Source: JSC-12 sp033764965 (lineage in GTDB: Bacteria; Cyanobacteriota; Cyanobacteriia; Leptolyngbyales; Leptolyngbyaceae). From it: 12,479 bases of DNA. The stretch spans positions 1 to 12,479 of the forward strand of contig JANRIN010000189.1 of assembly GCA_033764965.1 (NCBI GenBank), written 5' to 3'. A model generated the notes under the pieces. That model had not been told where the DNA came from and searched no databases. It saw only the letters and a program-made list of their open reading frames with translations. Made by a program: the position numbers and the translations under genes. Shown in pieces: positions 11,920 to 12,479 of this stretch (positions within the stretch are counted from its first letter, which is position 1; each line of letters begins with the position of its first letter).

Positions 11920-12479
11920 ATGACAGTAGGGATACGTGCCGGACTCGTTCTAATTTTTTCAACCACACCGCAATCCCACACCTTTACCCACATTGCTATG
12001 GTCGAAACTGTCTTTGTCAAGGAGGGACTCAATGTCCCCATATTTCATGCATCCAGGAACAATGGGAAGGGAGAATTCGCATCCGAACCCTTAACCCTGA
12101 AAAACTCTGTTCTAAAAAATATTTTCTCTCCTGACCAACTCAAGTCTTTAGTGTTGGTCAAACTTGATGACAATGACAAGGAGCCTCAACGACTGGCTCC
12201 TCGGATGTTTGCAGATGGAATGGCTCGTAGTCTGATTTTTAGCAGTGGCGATAATCACTACTTTGGCAGTGAAGAACTACGCTTGCATTTCCACAAACCC
12301 AAGCGAACGTTAGGGCAAGAGCAACCTATTCCACCCCTATTCAAATCTCAACCCGATGCAGCCTGTCGATATGGTGGACTGTTGGTTAGCGACTGCTTTA
12401 AGGGCATCAGTACGATCGAGAACATCAACGTCAAAATTGTTGATTTTACAGATCCTAATGATGCCCATTACCAAACGGG
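11920..12479 (+). CDS. 5' part of an unrecognised gene running off the right edge
   Basis: A frame stays open from ATG 11920 to the end of the window (186 codons, no stop). The first 26 codons up to a second ATG at 11998 are of lower coding quality, so the start could be 11998 (MVETVFVKEGLNVPIFHASR). The clear part includes LKSLVLVKLDDNDKEPQRLA, MFADGMARSLIFSSGDNHYF and a Lys/Pro-rich LRLHFHKPKRTLGQEQPIPP. I see no membrane segment and recognise no family. Neither start has a Shine-Dalgarno. Another open frame on the same strand (11850-12134) overlaps it, but it is short and reads like non-coding sequence. Confidence 0.55.
   Translation, partial: MTVGIRAGLVLIFSTTPQSHTFTHIAMVETVFVKEGLNVPIFHASRNNGKGEFASEPLTLKNSVLKNIFSPDQLKSLVLVKLDDNDKEPQRLAPRMFADGMARSLIFSSGDNHYFGSEELRLHFHKPKRTLGQEQPIPPLFKSQPDAACRYGGLLVSDCFKGISTIENINVKIVDFTDPNDAHYQT

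Noticed and set aside
11850..12134. 94-codon open frame rich in Cys and His on the plus strand
   Set aside because: Its residues look random, it overlaps the start of the minus-strand gene, and a different frame stays open from 11920 to the window end with better coding character.
1..12479. tRNA, rRNA, CRISPR array, insertion sequence or integrase attachment site
   Set aside because: No tRNA cloverleaf, regularly spaced repeats, transposase or recombinase motifs, or long terminal repeats were seen on reading either strand.

Overview
The window reads as accessory DNA (a plasmid or genomic island) from a cyanobacterium. The main evidence is eight perfect copies of the HIP1 octamer GCGATCGC between 2272 and 8829, counted by eye, plus many near-matches. 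Protein style, overlapping gene junctions and weak Shine-Dalgarno sequences also fit. No rRNA, tRNA, CRISPR array, transposase or integrase was seen.

Layout. At 1-1211 lie the 3' end of an unrecognised gene and a papain/C39-like cysteine peptidase. At 1253-2133, on the minus strand, are an HU-type DNA-bending protein and a hypothetical gene. From 2307 to 6988 runs a tightly packed plus-strand operon of seven genes. Its centre is a complete ubiquitin-like conjugation set related to the PRTRC cassette: a beta-grasp protein with a long tail, an E2-like protein, a JAMM deconjugase and a ThiF/E1-like activating enzyme. With these go a protein ending in a clamp-binding-like motif, an unknown protein in the middle, and a two-helix membrane protein with zinc-binding cysteine pairs at both ends. 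From 7196 to 8901 is a DarTG toxin-antitoxin pair (DNA ADP-ribosyltransferase and macrodomain antitoxin). At 8961-10331 is an AT-rich gene that fuses a DUF4365-like nuclease domain to a formylglycine-generating-enzyme (FGE) fold that appears catalytically dead. From 10455 come a 52-residue ORF, a Siphovirus Gp157-family gene, two small hypothetical genes and a partial gene running off the right edge.

How the genes may work together (inference). E1, E2, ubiquitin-like protein and JAMM protease could form an activation, transfer and removal cycle. The clamp-like tail would suggest a link to replication or repair, and the zinc/membrane protein a link to the membrane. DarTG and the DUF4365-FGE gene next door, together with Gp157, make the stretch look like a defence or plasmid-maintenance island. 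The ParB-like member expected of classical PRTRC cassettes is not in the window.

The best candidate for a little-described system is the 2307-6988 cassette, especially the tailed ubiquitin-like protein and the two accessory proteins at its ends. All family assignments are from motif reading by eye; no database search was run.
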